Assembly (NCBI RefSeq): GCF_900104765.1
Contig: NZ_LT629737.1
Location: forward strand, 1,860,001-1,924,000
Length of the DNA stretch: 64,000 nt
From: Gillisia sp. Hel1_33_143
GTDB taxonomy: Bacteria; Bacteroidota; Bacteroidia; Flavobacteriales; Flavobacteriaceae
Direction of reading: 5' to 3'
Every line of letters begins with the position of its first letter. Positions within the stretch are counted from its first letter, which is position 1. The position numbers and the translations under genes are program-made. This document shows positions 35,960 through 45,150 of this stretch, piece after piece. Below the pieces are notes generated by a model that was not told the origin of the DNA, did not search any database, and saw only the letters and a program-made list of their open reading frames with translations.

Positions 35960-37501
35960 ATGATATTAATAATCCATCAAAATGCAAGTCAAGTTCTGGA
36001 AGTACTTAAAGATGGAAAATCTTTAGATATTAAATTTAATTCATGTGTTGAAGCCTTTTGGGCACTTTCCGAAAAATTTCAAGATGATATAATTGCCTGG
36101 TGCGATGTCGCTCTTAAACCTCAATTAAACATTGCATCTTGGAACAAGGTATTTCATCATAATCTTATTATGGCTTCCTATGGTGTAAATACTATGTATC
36201 TACCGCAAAGCATAGGATATGTAGATCAATTACCTTTTGCGAATGTTCTGTCTGAATTAACCTATGCTACTTGGAGAATGAGCAGTGATGTTGGCGGGTT
36301 GAAGGGAGAAGTGATCTTAAAATTTAAAGATTTTTTTGATAGTATTCAAAACTTTGAATATTTAATCAACTCTATTGCTAAACTTGGACAACAAAATGGT
36401 CTTTTTTGTTATAGTGCACCAGGTTTAATTAAATCAGGAAAAAGATCAAGTCTGGAATACACCGCTACAAAGAATGAACTTTTTTCTTTTGTATTTCAGT
36501 ACTATAAAAGTTTTAGAGTGGTTATTCTTTTCTGGTGTATTTTTAAATTTGAGAAGGAAGTTCCTTTGTTCTCTTTTTTTACATCTTTCTTCAGATCAAA
36601 ATTTTTTCAGAAGAAAATAGATCTATCAGATATTTCTATTAATTCAAAAAGAATATTTACAAACTCCAATTCAATAGATGTTATAATTCCAACCATTGGG
36701 AGAACGCAACATGTTTTACAAGTTGTTGATGATCTAAAAAATCAAACTTTATTGCCTAAGAGAGTTATCATAATTGAGCAGAATCAGTATCCAAATGTAC
36801 ATTCTGAGTTGACAGAAAAACTTAATGAGGAATATCCATTTGAAATCATTCATAAGTACATCCATCAAACAGGAGCATGTAACGCTCGAAATATTGCATT
36901 AAAGGAAATTAAATCGGAATGGGTTTTCTTTTGTGATGACGATAACAGAATAGAGAATGATCTTTTAAGAAGAGGTCTAGAGGAAATAAGAAAATATGGA
37001 GTGGAGGTTTTAAATACTGCGTATATCCAGACAGGAGAAAGTAGAATTTATGAAGATGTAAAACAATGGGGAACTTTTGGAGCAGGAAATGGAATTGTAT
37101 TAACGAGTGCTATAAAAGATATAAGTTTTTCTATGGTATTTGAGCATAGTTATGGAGAAGATGTAGATTTTGGAATGCAATTAAGAAAGCTTGGGAATGA
37201 GATTATGTTCCATCCTAATTTAGAAATTATTCATTTAAAAGCCACAATGGGAGGATTTAGAACAAAGCCTAAACTACCTTGGTTTTCAGAAGTATATGCT
37301 CCAAAACCTTCTCCTGCATTAATGGCCTTAGCATTAAAATATTATTCAAAACAACAATTATTAGGCTTTAAAACAGTGCTTTTTTTAAAATTCTATGCTT
37401 CTCAAACTATAAAGAATCCTTTTAAATATTATAATAATATGCAGAAGAGATGGGAAGCAAGCAATAAATGGGCCAAGTATTTAATTAAAGAGAATGAATA
37501 G
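35960..37501 (+). CDS. Two-domain protein: unknown N-terminal domain plus family 2 glycosyltransferase
   Basis: A 513-residue protein. Residues 1 to about 230 form a domain I do not recognise (ILIIHQNASQVLEVL, EAFWALSEKFQDDIIAWCDV, TYATWRMSSDVGGLKGE). A GT-A domain starts near residue 236: IDVIIPTIGRTQHVLQVVDD, RVIIIEQNQYPN, TGACNARNIALKE, and the metal site VFFCDDDNRIEND near 323. FEHSYGEDVDFGMQLRKLG near 395 fits the catalytic base region. The next gene overlaps its end by 8 bases. The N-terminal domain might bind acceptor or donor, but this is only a guess. Confidence 0.8.
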   Translation: MILIIHQNASQVLEVLKDGKSLDIKFNSCVEAFWALSEKFQDDIIAWCDVALKPQLNIASWNKVFHHNLIMASYGVNTMYLPQSIGYVDQLPFANVLSELTYATWRMSSDVGGLKGEVILKFKDFFDSIQNFEYLINSIAKLGQQNGLFCYSAPGLIKSGKRSSLEYTATKNELFSFVFQYYKSFRVVILFWCIFKFEKEVPLFSFFTSFFRSKFFQKKIDLSDISINSKRIFTNSNSIDVIIPTIGRTQHVLQVVDDLKNQTLLPKRVIIIEQNQYPNVHSELTEKLNEEYPFEIIHKYIHQTGACNARNIALKEIKSEWVFFCDDDNRIENDLLRRGLEEIRKYGVEVLNTAYIQTGESRIYEDVKQWGTFGAGNGIVLTSAIKDISFSMVFEHSYGEDVDFGMQLRKLGNEIMFHPNLEIIHLKATMGGFRTKPKLPWFSEVYAPKPSPALMALALKYYSKQQLLGFKTVLFLKFYASQTIKNPFKYYNNMQKRWEASNKWAKYLIKENE

Positions 37502-38513
37502 TTTTTCACCGATGGAATTAGATTTTACGCTTATAATTTGTACCTACCAACGTTCAAAAGCGTTAAGTAGGCTACTTGATTCTATCAAAATTCAAACACT
37601 TTATCCAGATCAGATCTTAATAATTGATGGCTCTTTAGATAATGAAACTGAATTCTTATTATCTAAAAATCAGATCACGAATTTAGAATATTATAAAGTT
37701 ACGGAAGATAATAGAGGGCTTACCAAACAGAGAAATTTTGGTGTTGACAAGGTGATTCGTACTACAGAAATTATATGCTTTCTAGATGATGACATTGTTC
37801 TAACTCCAGATTATTTTAAAAATCTAATTTCTACCTATAAAACATATCCTTCAGCAATTGGAGTGGGAGGTTACATAAAAGATGAGGTAAAATGGTTTAC
37901 AGCTAAGCAATCAGCTCATTTTGATGAATATTCTATTGATGGATATACTCGAAAATTAGGTAGCAGGAACTTATTTCGAAAGAAAATGAAGATGTTGAGT
38001 AATGATCCTCCAGGATATATGCCCGAATTTTCTAATGGGTTGTCAATTAGTTTTTTGCCTCCCTCTGGCAAAACCTATCCAGTGGAATTTTTTATGGGGG
38101 GAGTTTCCTCTTACAGAAAAAGTCTTTTCGGTGACATGAGATTTTCAGATTATTTTATTGGATATGGTTTATATGAAGATATGGACTTTTGTTTAAGAGC
38201 ATCTAAAAGAGGAAAATTATTTGTAAATACCAGTGCGCAACTATACCATTTACATGAAGAGGAGGGAAGACCTAATCAGTTTAAATATGGGAAAATGGTA
38301 CTAAGAAACGGTTGGTATGTTTGGCGTGTTAAATATCCTAACCCATCTATAGCTGCTGTGATAAAATGGAATTACATAGCATTTGTTCTTACCCTTATTC
38401 GCTTGGGCAATGTTATAAACACCTCTCAGAAAAAAGCGGCGTTTACAGAAACCTTAGGAAGAGTTGCGGGTTGGTTTAGTTTGATTTATAATAAACCAAA
38501 GATGAGAAATTAA
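37494..38513 (+). CDS. Family 2 glycosyltransferase
   Basis: GT-A glycosyltransferase of 339 residues: LDFTLIICTYQRSKALSRLL, ILIIDGSLDNETEFLL, RGLTKQRNFGVDKV, and metal site IICFLDDDIVLTPDYFKN near residues 93-110. VEFFMGGVSSYRKSLFGDMR and YGLYEDMDFCLRASKRGK form the acceptor side and catalytic-base region near 200-250. ATG 37494 and ATG 37512 are both possible starts; the second lies just before the conserved strand. Donor and acceptor are unknown. Confidence 0.88.
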   Translation: MNSFSPMELDFTLIICTYQRSKALSRLLDSIKIQTLYPDQILIIDGSLDNETEFLLSKNQITNLEYYKVTEDNRGLTKQRNFGVDKVIRTTEIICFLDDDIVLTPDYFKNLISTYKTYPSAIGVGGYIKDEVKWFTAKQSAHFDEYSIDGYTRKLGSRNLFRKKMKMLSNDPPGYMPEFSNGLSISFLPPSGKTYPVEFFMGGVSSYRKSLFGDMRFSDYFIGYGLYEDMDFCLRASKRGKLFVNTSAQLYHLHEEEGRPNQFKYGKMVLRNGWYVWRVKYPNPSIAAVIKWNYIAFVLTLIRLGNVINTSQKKAAFTETLGRVAGWFSLIYNKPKMRN

Positions 38514-38521
38514 TTCATGTA

Positions 38522-39322
38522 CTATTTCTCTACAAAATAGATCAATTCATTCTCTAATATTCCATATTTAAAGCGATCACGTTTTGATAAAGTATTCCAG
38601 TAATCTATAGCAGAAACTTTAAAACCTGCTGTTGCTAATCTATTTACGTAATCTTTTCCATATAATCTTACATGATCATCTTGGCCAAAAGCTTTTTCTC
38701 TTTCTTTTGGGTCTGTTATACTAAAGTCTTCGTACGTTTCTAATAATTGTTTGTCAATTGGGACTAAAAGAACAGCGCTTCCATCTTTTTTCAGTACTCT
38801 AAATAGTTCGCTCATAGCTTTATTATCATCAGGAATATGCTCTAGTACGTGATTACAAAATATAAAGTCAAACTTTTCGTCTATAAATTGAAGGTCAGTT
38901 ACGTCCCCCTTTATTAACGTTGGGCCATTTAAATAGTAGTAATAATCTGGATATAGATCTAGTGGAAAATATTCAATATGATTTGAATATTTAATCTTAT
39001 CATAAATACATTTTTCAGGTGCTACGTGAAGGAGATCGATTGTCTTAGAATTTTCAAAAACTAAACCTTTTTCTTTTAGAAATAGGTAAATCATTCTATG
39101 TCTTTCCAGACTTTTACAAACTGGACATTGAGAATTTTGCCGAATTGTTGCTCCAAAATCATCGAATTGTTTAAAATAATTTTTACAATATGGGCAGTAA
39201 ACTCCTGTGAATTTATATCTATAATTTAGTTTTTTCGAAATGGATTGTAGATTCTTATCAAAGATTTTTCGTATCTCCCGCCTTTTTTTATACGGCAGAA
39301 TTGTATTCAGGAACTTTCTCAC
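38522..39322 (-). CDS. SAM-dependent methyltransferase with N-terminal four-cysteine motif
   Basis: Methyltransferase of 266 residues encoded against the direction of the locus. An N-terminal CPYCKNYFKQF...CPVCKSLERHRM carries two CxxC pairs (about residues 43-46 and 69-72), consistent with a zinc ribbon. The methyltransferase domain follows: TIDLLHVAPEKCIYDKI (motif I region), YFPLDLYPD, FDFIFCNHVLEHIPDDNKAM near residues 152-171, and LFRVLKKDGSAVLLVP. The start is GTG at 39322; I saw no better upstream start. The target is unknown, but its location suggests sugar or glycan methylation. Confidence 0.82.
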   Translation of the reverse strand: MRKFLNTILPYKKRREIRKIFDKNLQSISKKLNYRYKFTGVYCPYCKNYFKQFDDFGATIRQNSQCPVCKSLERHRMIYLFLKEKGLVFENSKTIDLLHVAPEKCIYDKIKYSNHIEYFPLDLYPDYYYYLNGPTLIKGDVTDLQFIDEKFDFIFCNHVLEHIPDDNKAMSELFRVLKKDGSAVLLVPIDKQLLETYEDFSITDPKEREKAFGQDDHVRLYGKDYVNRLATAGFKVSAIDYWNTLSKRDRFKYGILENELIYFVEK

Positions 39323-39344
39323 AAAGCGGTGTTTATTTAAATCA

Positions 39345-39360
39345 TGAAGTTATAACTTCA
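39345..39360. promoter_or_regulatory. Perfect 16-bp palindrome in a divergent intergenic region
   Basis: TGAAGTTATAACTTCA is a perfect inverted repeat (8+8, no spacer) between the divergently transcribed methyltransferase (minus, 39322) and glycosyltransferase (plus, 39540) genes. It sits 22 bases upstream of the methyltransferase start, a position suited to a dimeric repressor. The regulator is unknown. Confidence 0.35.
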
Positions 39361-39539
39361 ATTTACGGAATTCGAAAACTATAATAACAAAATGTATTTG
39401 AGCTCAATATTACATTTAATTATCATCTTTTAAAATCTTATAATACTAAAATTAAAAGTTAATGTAAGTAAATAGAAATGTGCTAATTATAAAAGTGTAA
39501 ATTAATATCTTGCACTTCTCAAATTGCCTTAGAAATAAC

Positions 39540-40655
39540 ATGAAGTTAGCTGTAATTACACATATTCTGCATAAACAAAAGAATGAAGAATATTATTCTT
39601 ACGAGCCCTACATTAGAGAGATGAATTTATGGTTTAAATATGCTTCTGATGTGATCATAGTTGCTCCATTATCTAAAGATTCAATTACAAAAATAGAATC
39701 AAAATATTTAAAAGATACTATTAGCTTTAAGACAATCCCTCAAATTTCTTTCTTAAGTTTTTTAATGACTTTAAAGAGTTTCTTAAACATGCCATTTATT
39801 GTTTTTAGAATTTTAAACGCAATGAATGCCGCAGATCATATTCATTTAAGAAGTCCGGGAAACATTGGGCTTATTGGTTGTATTTTGCAAATATTTTTTC
39901 CGAAGAAACCTAAGACAGTTAAGTATGCAGGGAATTGGGATCCCAATGCAGCACAACCTTGGAGTTATAAATGGCAAAAGAAGATATTAAGTAATGCAAG
40001 ACTTAGTAAGAATATCAAAGTATTGGTTTACGGAGAGTGGGATGGTCAAACTAAAAATATTGTTCCCTTTTTTACAGCGTCATTTAGCAAAACTGAAAAG
40101 ATAAACTCAATTAAGAAAATAACTAGCCCTTATAAATTTGTTTTTGTAGGAACGTTAAACGAAGGTAAAAGACCTTTCTTTACGATCAAGTTAATTGAAA
40201 ATCTTTTAAAGATGAGGATTCCTGTTTCCTTAGAAATGTACGGTAATGGTGTTATGAAACAAGAGTTAGAAGAATATATTACTATTAATAATTTAGATCC
40301 ATTTATTAAGTTAATGGGAAATCAAAATTTAAAAATAGTAAAAAAGGCCTATTGTAATTCACATTTTTTGATCTTGGCTTCAAAATCTGAGGGTTGGCCA
40401 AAGGCAATTGCTGAAGCCATGTATTTTGGATGCATCCCCATTGCTACCAATATTTCTTGTGTGGACTGGATGTTGGATTATGGCAAGAGAGGAATTTTAA
40501 TAGAGCCTGATGTGGAAAGTGCAACAAGAATGATTGAAGATAAATTATCTGATATAGCAAAACTGCAAGAAATGTCGGTAAACGCTATGGAATGGTCTCA
40601 GCAATACACTTTAGAGTATTTTGATGAGGCTATAAAGAGCGTAATTAAAATATAG
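39540..40655 (+). CDS. Family 4 glycosyltransferase
   Basis: GT-B retaining-type glycosyltransferase of 371 residues from ATG 39540. An in-frame TTG at 39510 would add ten residues before the first conserved strand MKLAVITHILHK. HLRSPGNIGLIGCILQ near 100 and KYAGNWDPNAAQPWSYKW near 131 lie in the first domain. FVFVGTLNEGKRPFFTIKLI near 200 opens the second, and ASKSEGWPKAIAEAMYFGCI near 280-300 is the donor-site motif. It starts the last plus-strand group of the locus. Donor and acceptor are unknown. Confidence 0.9.
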   Translation: MKLAVITHILHKQKNEEYYSYEPYIREMNLWFKYASDVIIVAPLSKDSITKIESKYLKDTISFKTIPQISFLSFLMTLKSFLNMPFIVFRILNAMNAADHIHLRSPGNIGLIGCILQIFFPKKPKTVKYAGNWDPNAAQPWSYKWQKKILSNARLSKNIKVLVYGEWDGQTKNIVPFFTASFSKTEKINSIKKITSPYKFVFVGTLNEGKRPFFTIKLIENLLKMRIPVSLEMYGNGVMKQELEEYITINNLDPFIKLMGNQNLKIVKKAYCNSHFLILASKSEGWPKAIAEAMYFGCIPIATNISCVDWMLDYGKRGILIEPDVESATRMIEDKLSDIAKLQEMSVNAMEWSQQYTLEYFDEAIKSVIKI

Positions 40656-40684
40656 ATAATGATCTTTAAAAAGTCTATAAAACC

Positions 40685-41767
40685 ATGAAAGTTCTTCAAC
40701 TAATAGATTCTTTAAGATTAGGTGGAGCAGAGAAAATGTCAGTTTCCTATGCCAATGCTTTGGCAGAAAGAATTGAGGGTTCTTTTTTATGCTGTACCCG
40801 TTTGGATGGTTTTTTAAAAGAAGAATTGCATACTACGGTTAATTATGTTTTTTTGAATAAAAAGAGCATTTTAGATACTAATGCCATCTTCAAATTAAAG
40901 AATTTCATTAAATACCATAATATTGATGTAGTACAAGCGCATGGAAGCTCATATTTCATTGCTAGCTTAGTAAAAATGTTATGGCCAAATTTTAAACTTG
41001 TTTGGCATGTACATAACGGAGCTAGTGAGCAAATGAATTTTTTTGAATTGAATACTCTAAAATTTCTTTCTCGCTTTTTTGATGGTATTATAACCGTTAA
41101 TATATCTTTGAGTAATTGGGCAAAAGAGAATTTGAATTGTAAAAATGTAATCGATTTGCCGAATTTTGTTTTGAATAATTCTTCTTCGAAAGTTGGAGAT
41201 CTAACTTTAAAGGGAGAAGCTGATGCATTTAAAATTATTTGTGTTGCAAATTTAAGACCTGAAAAAGATTACTCTAATCTTATAAAAGCTTTTAAGGAAT
41301 TTGCTAAAAATAAGAATGTTAGTTTGCATATTATAGGAAATGATCTAGACACTTTATATTCTGAAAAAATATTGAAAGAATTAGAAAATTCAGGAACTAA
41401 TAAAAAGATGTTTTACTACGGCTCTAGGAGAAATGTAATTTTTTTACTTAAACAGGCAGATTTAGGGGTGATTTCCTCAAGGTCGGAAGGATTACCAGTA
41501 GCACTTCTGGAGTATGGTTTGGCAGGTCTCTGTGTGGTTTCTACAGATGTAGGGCATTGTAAAGATGTAATTAAAAATAATGGTATAGTTGTAGGAAAAG
41601 AAGATCACATCTATTTGTCCAAAGCATTTAACACTTACTACTCTAATAGAGAATTAGCGAAAACTGATGCTTTGAAATTCCATAATGATATCACTAAAAA
41701 ATATTCGCCAAGTACAGTAGTTTCCAGATTAATTGAGTTTTATAATTCAATACTAATAACTAATTAG
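40685..41767 (+). CDS. Family 4 glycosyltransferase
   Basis: GT-B retaining-type glycosyltransferase of 360 residues: MKVLQLIDSLRLGGAEKMSV with the classic GGAE acceptor loop at residues 13-16, VQAHGSSYFIASLV near 82, KIICVANLRPEKDYSNLIKA near 188, and SSRSEGLPVALLEYGLAGLC near 262-281 as the donor-site motif. STDVGHCKDVIKNNG follows. Donor and acceptor are unknown; it precedes the polymerase gene by 61 bases. Confidence 0.92.
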   Translation: MKVLQLIDSLRLGGAEKMSVSYANALAERIEGSFLCCTRLDGFLKEELHTTVNYVFLNKKSILDTNAIFKLKNFIKYHNIDVVQAHGSSYFIASLVKMLWPNFKLVWHVHNGASEQMNFFELNTLKFLSRFFDGIITVNISLSNWAKENLNCKNVIDLPNFVLNNSSSKVGDLTLKGEADAFKIICVANLRPEKDYSNLIKAFKEFAKNKNVSLHIIGNDLDTLYSEKILKELENSGTNKKMFYYGSRRNVIFLLKQADLGVISSRSEGLPVALLEYGLAGLCVVSTDVGHCKDVIKNNGIVVGKEDHIYLSKAFNTYYSNRELAKTDALKFHNDITKKYSPSTVVSRLIEFYNSILITN

Positions 41768-41828
41768 ATAAGCTATAAAAAGTTTTACAAACATTGGTTA
41801 CCTCCAGATATTAGTTGCTCATATTTTT

Positions 41829-43133
41829 ATGGGATATCTGGTCTATGCTTACAGGCCATCTGCCTCTATCCTTTTACTAGGGACAATGGTTTTCTTCGTG
41901 TTCTATATAGTTCTTAAGGATAATAAAAATAATGAAGCTTTAATGGCTGCAGCATATATTGCTGGGGCAGAAGTATTTTATAGAATGAATGGAGCCATGG
42001 TTTTTTATGAAACCGGGAAATATTCGGTAATAATATTTTTGGTGTTAGGTATGTTCTACAAAGGGACATCTTCTAAAACAGTACCATATTGGCTCTATTT
42101 ATTGATTCTAATTCCTGGGATCATAATGGCCTCCATAACTTTAAATTATGATGTGGTTTTCCGTAAAGCCATAGCATTTAATTTAAGTGGGCCGGTTTGT
42201 TTAGGGGTTAGTGCTTTGTACTGCTATTATAAAAAAATTAGTGCTGATCAATTCAATAATTTGATAATACTATTATTGATGCCTCTAGTAGCTAATATGA
42301 CTTATCTATATTTTTACACACCTAATATTGGCGAGGCTTTAATGAGTGGAACTGGATCTAATTACGCAGCCTCTGGAGGGTATGGACCTAATCAAATCTC
42401 AACAGTGATGGGCTTGGGTGCTTTTTTAGCATGTTCACGACTTTTTGTCGTAAAAAATAAAATGATCAATTTAATAGATTTGATAATTTTTGGGATGATG
42501 TTCTTTAGAGCAATGGTTACCTTTTCTAGAGGAGGAGTATTAACAGGTATCATTTGTATAATTGCCTTCGTTCTTATTTTCTATCAAAAAAAGATAGGAA
42601 TAGATCAAGTAAAACTACTAAGAAAATCAGGTATTTTTTTTGGAGCTTTAATAATTATTTGGATGTATACTACACTAAAAACACAAGGATTAATAACGTA
42701 TAGATATACTAATAGAGACGCTGCCGGAAAATTAGAAGATGACATTACAACAGGTAGAGCAGAACTTATTGAAACCGAATTGCAAGGATTTTATAATCAC
42801 CCTATAATGGGAGTAGGGGTTGGTAAAGCTAAAGAGTATCGGTCTGACGAAGTTGGTTCTGCAACTGCCTCTCACAATGAAATAAGTAGATTATTATCTG
42901 AACATGGATTGTTGGGGTTAGCTGCCATTCTAATTCTTATATTTGTACCCGTAGTATTTTGGTTTAAATTCAAGAACAATTATTATTTTTTAGCTTTCTT
43001 AGCATTTTGGTTTCTAACCATAAATCACTCTGCTATGAGAATAGCTTTGCCCGGTTTTGTGTATGGCCTTGCATTATTATATATCGTAGATGAAAAAAAG
43101 AATCCTGTATATAGGAAACGACTTAACCATTAA
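41829..43133 (+). CDS. O-antigen polymerase/ligase family membrane protein (Wzy/WaaL-like)
   Basis: A 434-residue membrane protein with about ten hydrophobic segments. The Wzy/WaaL C-terminal signature is clear: MVTFSRGGVLTGIICII near residues 229-245, then the large periplasmic loop with YNHPIMGVGVGKAKEY near 320-335 and ASHNEISRLLSEHGLLGLAA near 345-364. It would polymerise lipid-linked repeats, or ligate glycan to an acceptor, on the periplasmic face. The frame stays open upstream to about 41772 without a standard start, so the annotated ATG may trim a few residues of the first membrane segment. It overlaps the next gene by 44 bases. Confidence 0.85.
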   Translation: MGYLVYAYRPSASILLLGTMVFFVFYIVLKDNKNNEALMAAAYIAGAEVFYRMNGAMVFYETGKYSVIIFLVLGMFYKGTSSKTVPYWLYLLILIPGIIMASITLNYDVVFRKAIAFNLSGPVCLGVSALYCYYKKISADQFNNLIILLLMPLVANMTYLYFYTPNIGEALMSGTGSNYAASGGYGPNQISTVMGLGAFLACSRLFVVKNKMINLIDLIIFGMMFFRAMVTFSRGGVLTGIICIIAFVLIFYQKKIGIDQVKLLRKSGIFFGALIIIWMYTTLKTQGLITYRYTNRDAAGKLEDDITTGRAELIETELQGFYNHPIMGVGVGKAKEYRSDEVGSATASHNEISRLLSEHGLLGLAAILILIFVPVVFWFKFKNNYYFLAFLAFWFLTINHSAMRIALPGFVYGLALLYIVDEKKNPVYRKRLNH

Positions 43134-44103
43134 CAGCTTTACAGCTACGTATATATCCTTTTTTAGCAAAGTGTTGAAGAAAGAGGGCTATGCCGTTAGA
43201 ACTGCGTCTAATAAAAATAATAAGGCTTTACGTTTATTAGAAATGTTAGGTCTTATTATGAAATATCATAAGTCTACAGATGTGGTTCTTATAGATACCT
43301 ATGGAGCGTTAAATTTTTATTACGCTTATATGGTAGGAAAAGCGTGCCAGTTTTTCGATCTTGAGTACATACCTATACTGCATGGAGGAAATCTTCCAGA
43401 GAGGATAACACATTCTCCAAAATTTAGCAAAAGTCTATTTGGAAATGCGAAGATGAATGTAGCTCCTTCAAAATTCTTATACGATGTCTTTGTAAATGCG
43501 GGTTTCTCTAATACGCAGATCATTCCAAATTCTGTAGAATTAAAAAAATATCCATTTAAAAATAGATTAGAATTTAACCCTAAATTATTGTGGGTACGGA
43601 GGTTTCAGAATAGATATAACCCAATGATGGCGGTTGAAGTTTTGGAGCAATTAAAGCAACACTTCCCAAAAGCTTCGCTATGTATGGTTGGGCCTGAGAA
43701 AGATGGTGCCTTGGCTAAATGTAAGGCATTCGCAGAAAAGAATAATCTTGACGTGAAATTTACAGGAAAACTTAGAAAAAAAGAGTGGGCAAAATTATCT
43801 GTGAATTATGATATTTTCTTGAACACTACTAATATAGATAACACCCCTATTAGTGTAATAGAAGCTATGGCACTGGGTTTATCCATTGTATCTACAGATG
43901 TTGGTGGAATGCATTTTCTTATTGAAAATAATAAGGATGGTTTATTGGTTCCTTCTCATAATAAGGATAAAATGGTCTCTGCAATTTTGTATCTTCTAAA
44001 CAATCAGAAGAAAGCTAATCTTATGACATTAAATGCTCGGGAAAAAGTAGACAATTTTGATTGGGAGCTTATAAAAAATAAGTGGAATTTATTACTCCAG
44101 TAA
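43090..44103 (+). CDS. Family 4 glycosyltransferase (tandem paralog 1)
   Basis: GT-B glycosyltransferase of 337 residues: RILYIGNDLTINSFTATYIS, then VLIDTYGALNFYYAYM, YIPILHGGNLPERI near residues 93-106, and NVAPSKFLYDVF near 124. The second domain has KLLWVRRFQNRYNPMMAVEV near 161-180, LCMVGPEKDGALAKC, and the donor-site motif IDNTPISVIEAMALGLSIVS near 248-267 followed by TDVGG. It closely resembles the next gene in order and motifs. It starts inside the polymerase gene (44-base overlap). Donor and acceptor are unknown. Confidence 0.92.
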   Translation: MKKRILYIGNDLTINSFTATYISFFSKVLKKEGYAVRTASNKNNKALRLLEMLGLIMKYHKSTDVVLIDTYGALNFYYAYMVGKACQFFDLEYIPILHGGNLPERITHSPKFSKSLFGNAKMNVAPSKFLYDVFVNAGFSNTQIIPNSVELKKYPFKNRLEFNPKLLWVRRFQNRYNPMMAVEVLEQLKQHFPKASLCMVGPEKDGALAKCKAFAEKNNLDVKFTGKLRKKEWAKLSVNYDIFLNTTNIDNTPISVIEAMALGLSIVSTDVGGMHFLIENNKDGLLVPSHNKDKMVSAILYLLNNQKKANLMTLNAREKVDNFDWELIKNKWNLLLQ

Positions 44104-45116
44104 TGAAGCCAAGCATTATTTATATAGGTAATAAGGTTTCAAATTCACAAACTAATCCCACTACCCATAATAAGTTGGTAGAAAACCTGACTGCAGAAGA
44201 ATTCAAAGTTTTTTCAGCTTCTTGTAAAACCAATAAAATAATTAGGCTTTTAGAGATGATATGGGTGTTTCTTAAAAATAGATCCCAGTCTAGTTATGTT
44301 CTTATTGATGTGTATAGTACTCAAAATTTTTGGTACGCAGTGATATTGAGTAAGCTTTCTATTTTTTTTGAAATAAAATATATTCCCATTTTACATGGCG
44401 GAGATCTCATATCTAGATTTAATAGATCAAAAAAGGCAAGTACCTCGCTTCTAGCTAAAGCTTTTGTTATTGTTTCTCCCTCAAAATATCTTAAAGAGGA
44501 GGTGAGCGGTTTAGCATTCAATAATGTAGTATATATTCCAAATTCACTAGATCTTAAGAGTTACAAATTTAAGCTTAGAAAGGAGTTGCGTCCAAAATTG
44601 TTATGGGTAAGAGCTTTTGATGAGATATACAACCCTATGATGGCTATTAAAGCATTTCAATTGATTCTTGAAAGGTTCCCTAATGCTCATCTCTGTATGG
44701 TGGGTCCGGATAAGGATGGTACTTTAGAGATTTGTAAAAAATATGCTCTTTCAAACAATTTGAACATTACTTTTAAAGGAAAGTTGAAAAAGGAAAAATG
44801 GATACAACTCTCAGATGATTTTAGCATCTTTTTAAATACCAGTTTTATTGATAATATTCCCGTGAGTGTTTTAGAGGCGATGGCCCTTGGTCTTCCTGTT
44901 ATTTCAACTAATGTAGGGGGAATCTCATATATTATTGAAGGCGGGAAAAGTGGTGTTTTAGTGAATGCTGGTGATGAGGTTGCTATGAGTAAAGCTATCT
45001 GTTATCTTCTTGAAAATCAAGAGTCGGCACAGAAAATAAGTTTGGATGCCAGGTTAAATTTGGAGAATTATAGCTGGGAATCTGTTAAAAATGAGTGGTT
45101 GAAAATACTAAACTGA
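44103..45116 (+). CDS. Family 4 glycosyltransferase (tandem paralog 2)
   Basis: GT-B glycosyltransferase of 337 residues from ATG 44103, which overlaps the previous TAA by one base. The GTG reading at 44082 adds seven residues inside the upstream gene. It parallels paralog 1: IIYIGNKVSNSQTNPTTH, YIPILHGGDLISRF, IVSPSKYLKEEV, LLWVRAFDEIYNPMMAIKAF, LCMVGPDKDGTLEICKK, and IDNIPVSVLEAMALGLPVIS followed by TNVGG. Recent local duplication with divergence of the acceptor half is the simplest explanation. Confidence 0.92.
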   Translation: MKPSIIYIGNKVSNSQTNPTTHNKLVENLTAEEFKVFSASCKTNKIIRLLEMIWVFLKNRSQSSYVLIDVYSTQNFWYAVILSKLSIFFEIKYIPILHGGDLISRFNRSKKASTSLLAKAFVIVSPSKYLKEEVSGLAFNNVVYIPNSLDLKSYKFKLRKELRPKLLWVRAFDEIYNPMMAIKAFQLILERFPNAHLCMVGPDKDGTLEICKKYALSNNLNITFKGKLKKEKWIQLSDDFSIFLNTSFIDNIPVSVLEAMALGLPVISTNVGGISYIIEGGKSGVLVNAGDEVAMSKAICYLLENQESAQKISLDARLNLENYSWESVKNEWLKILN

Positions 45117-45150
45117 AAATAATTATATTTAAGTCCCCTAACCGAATATA

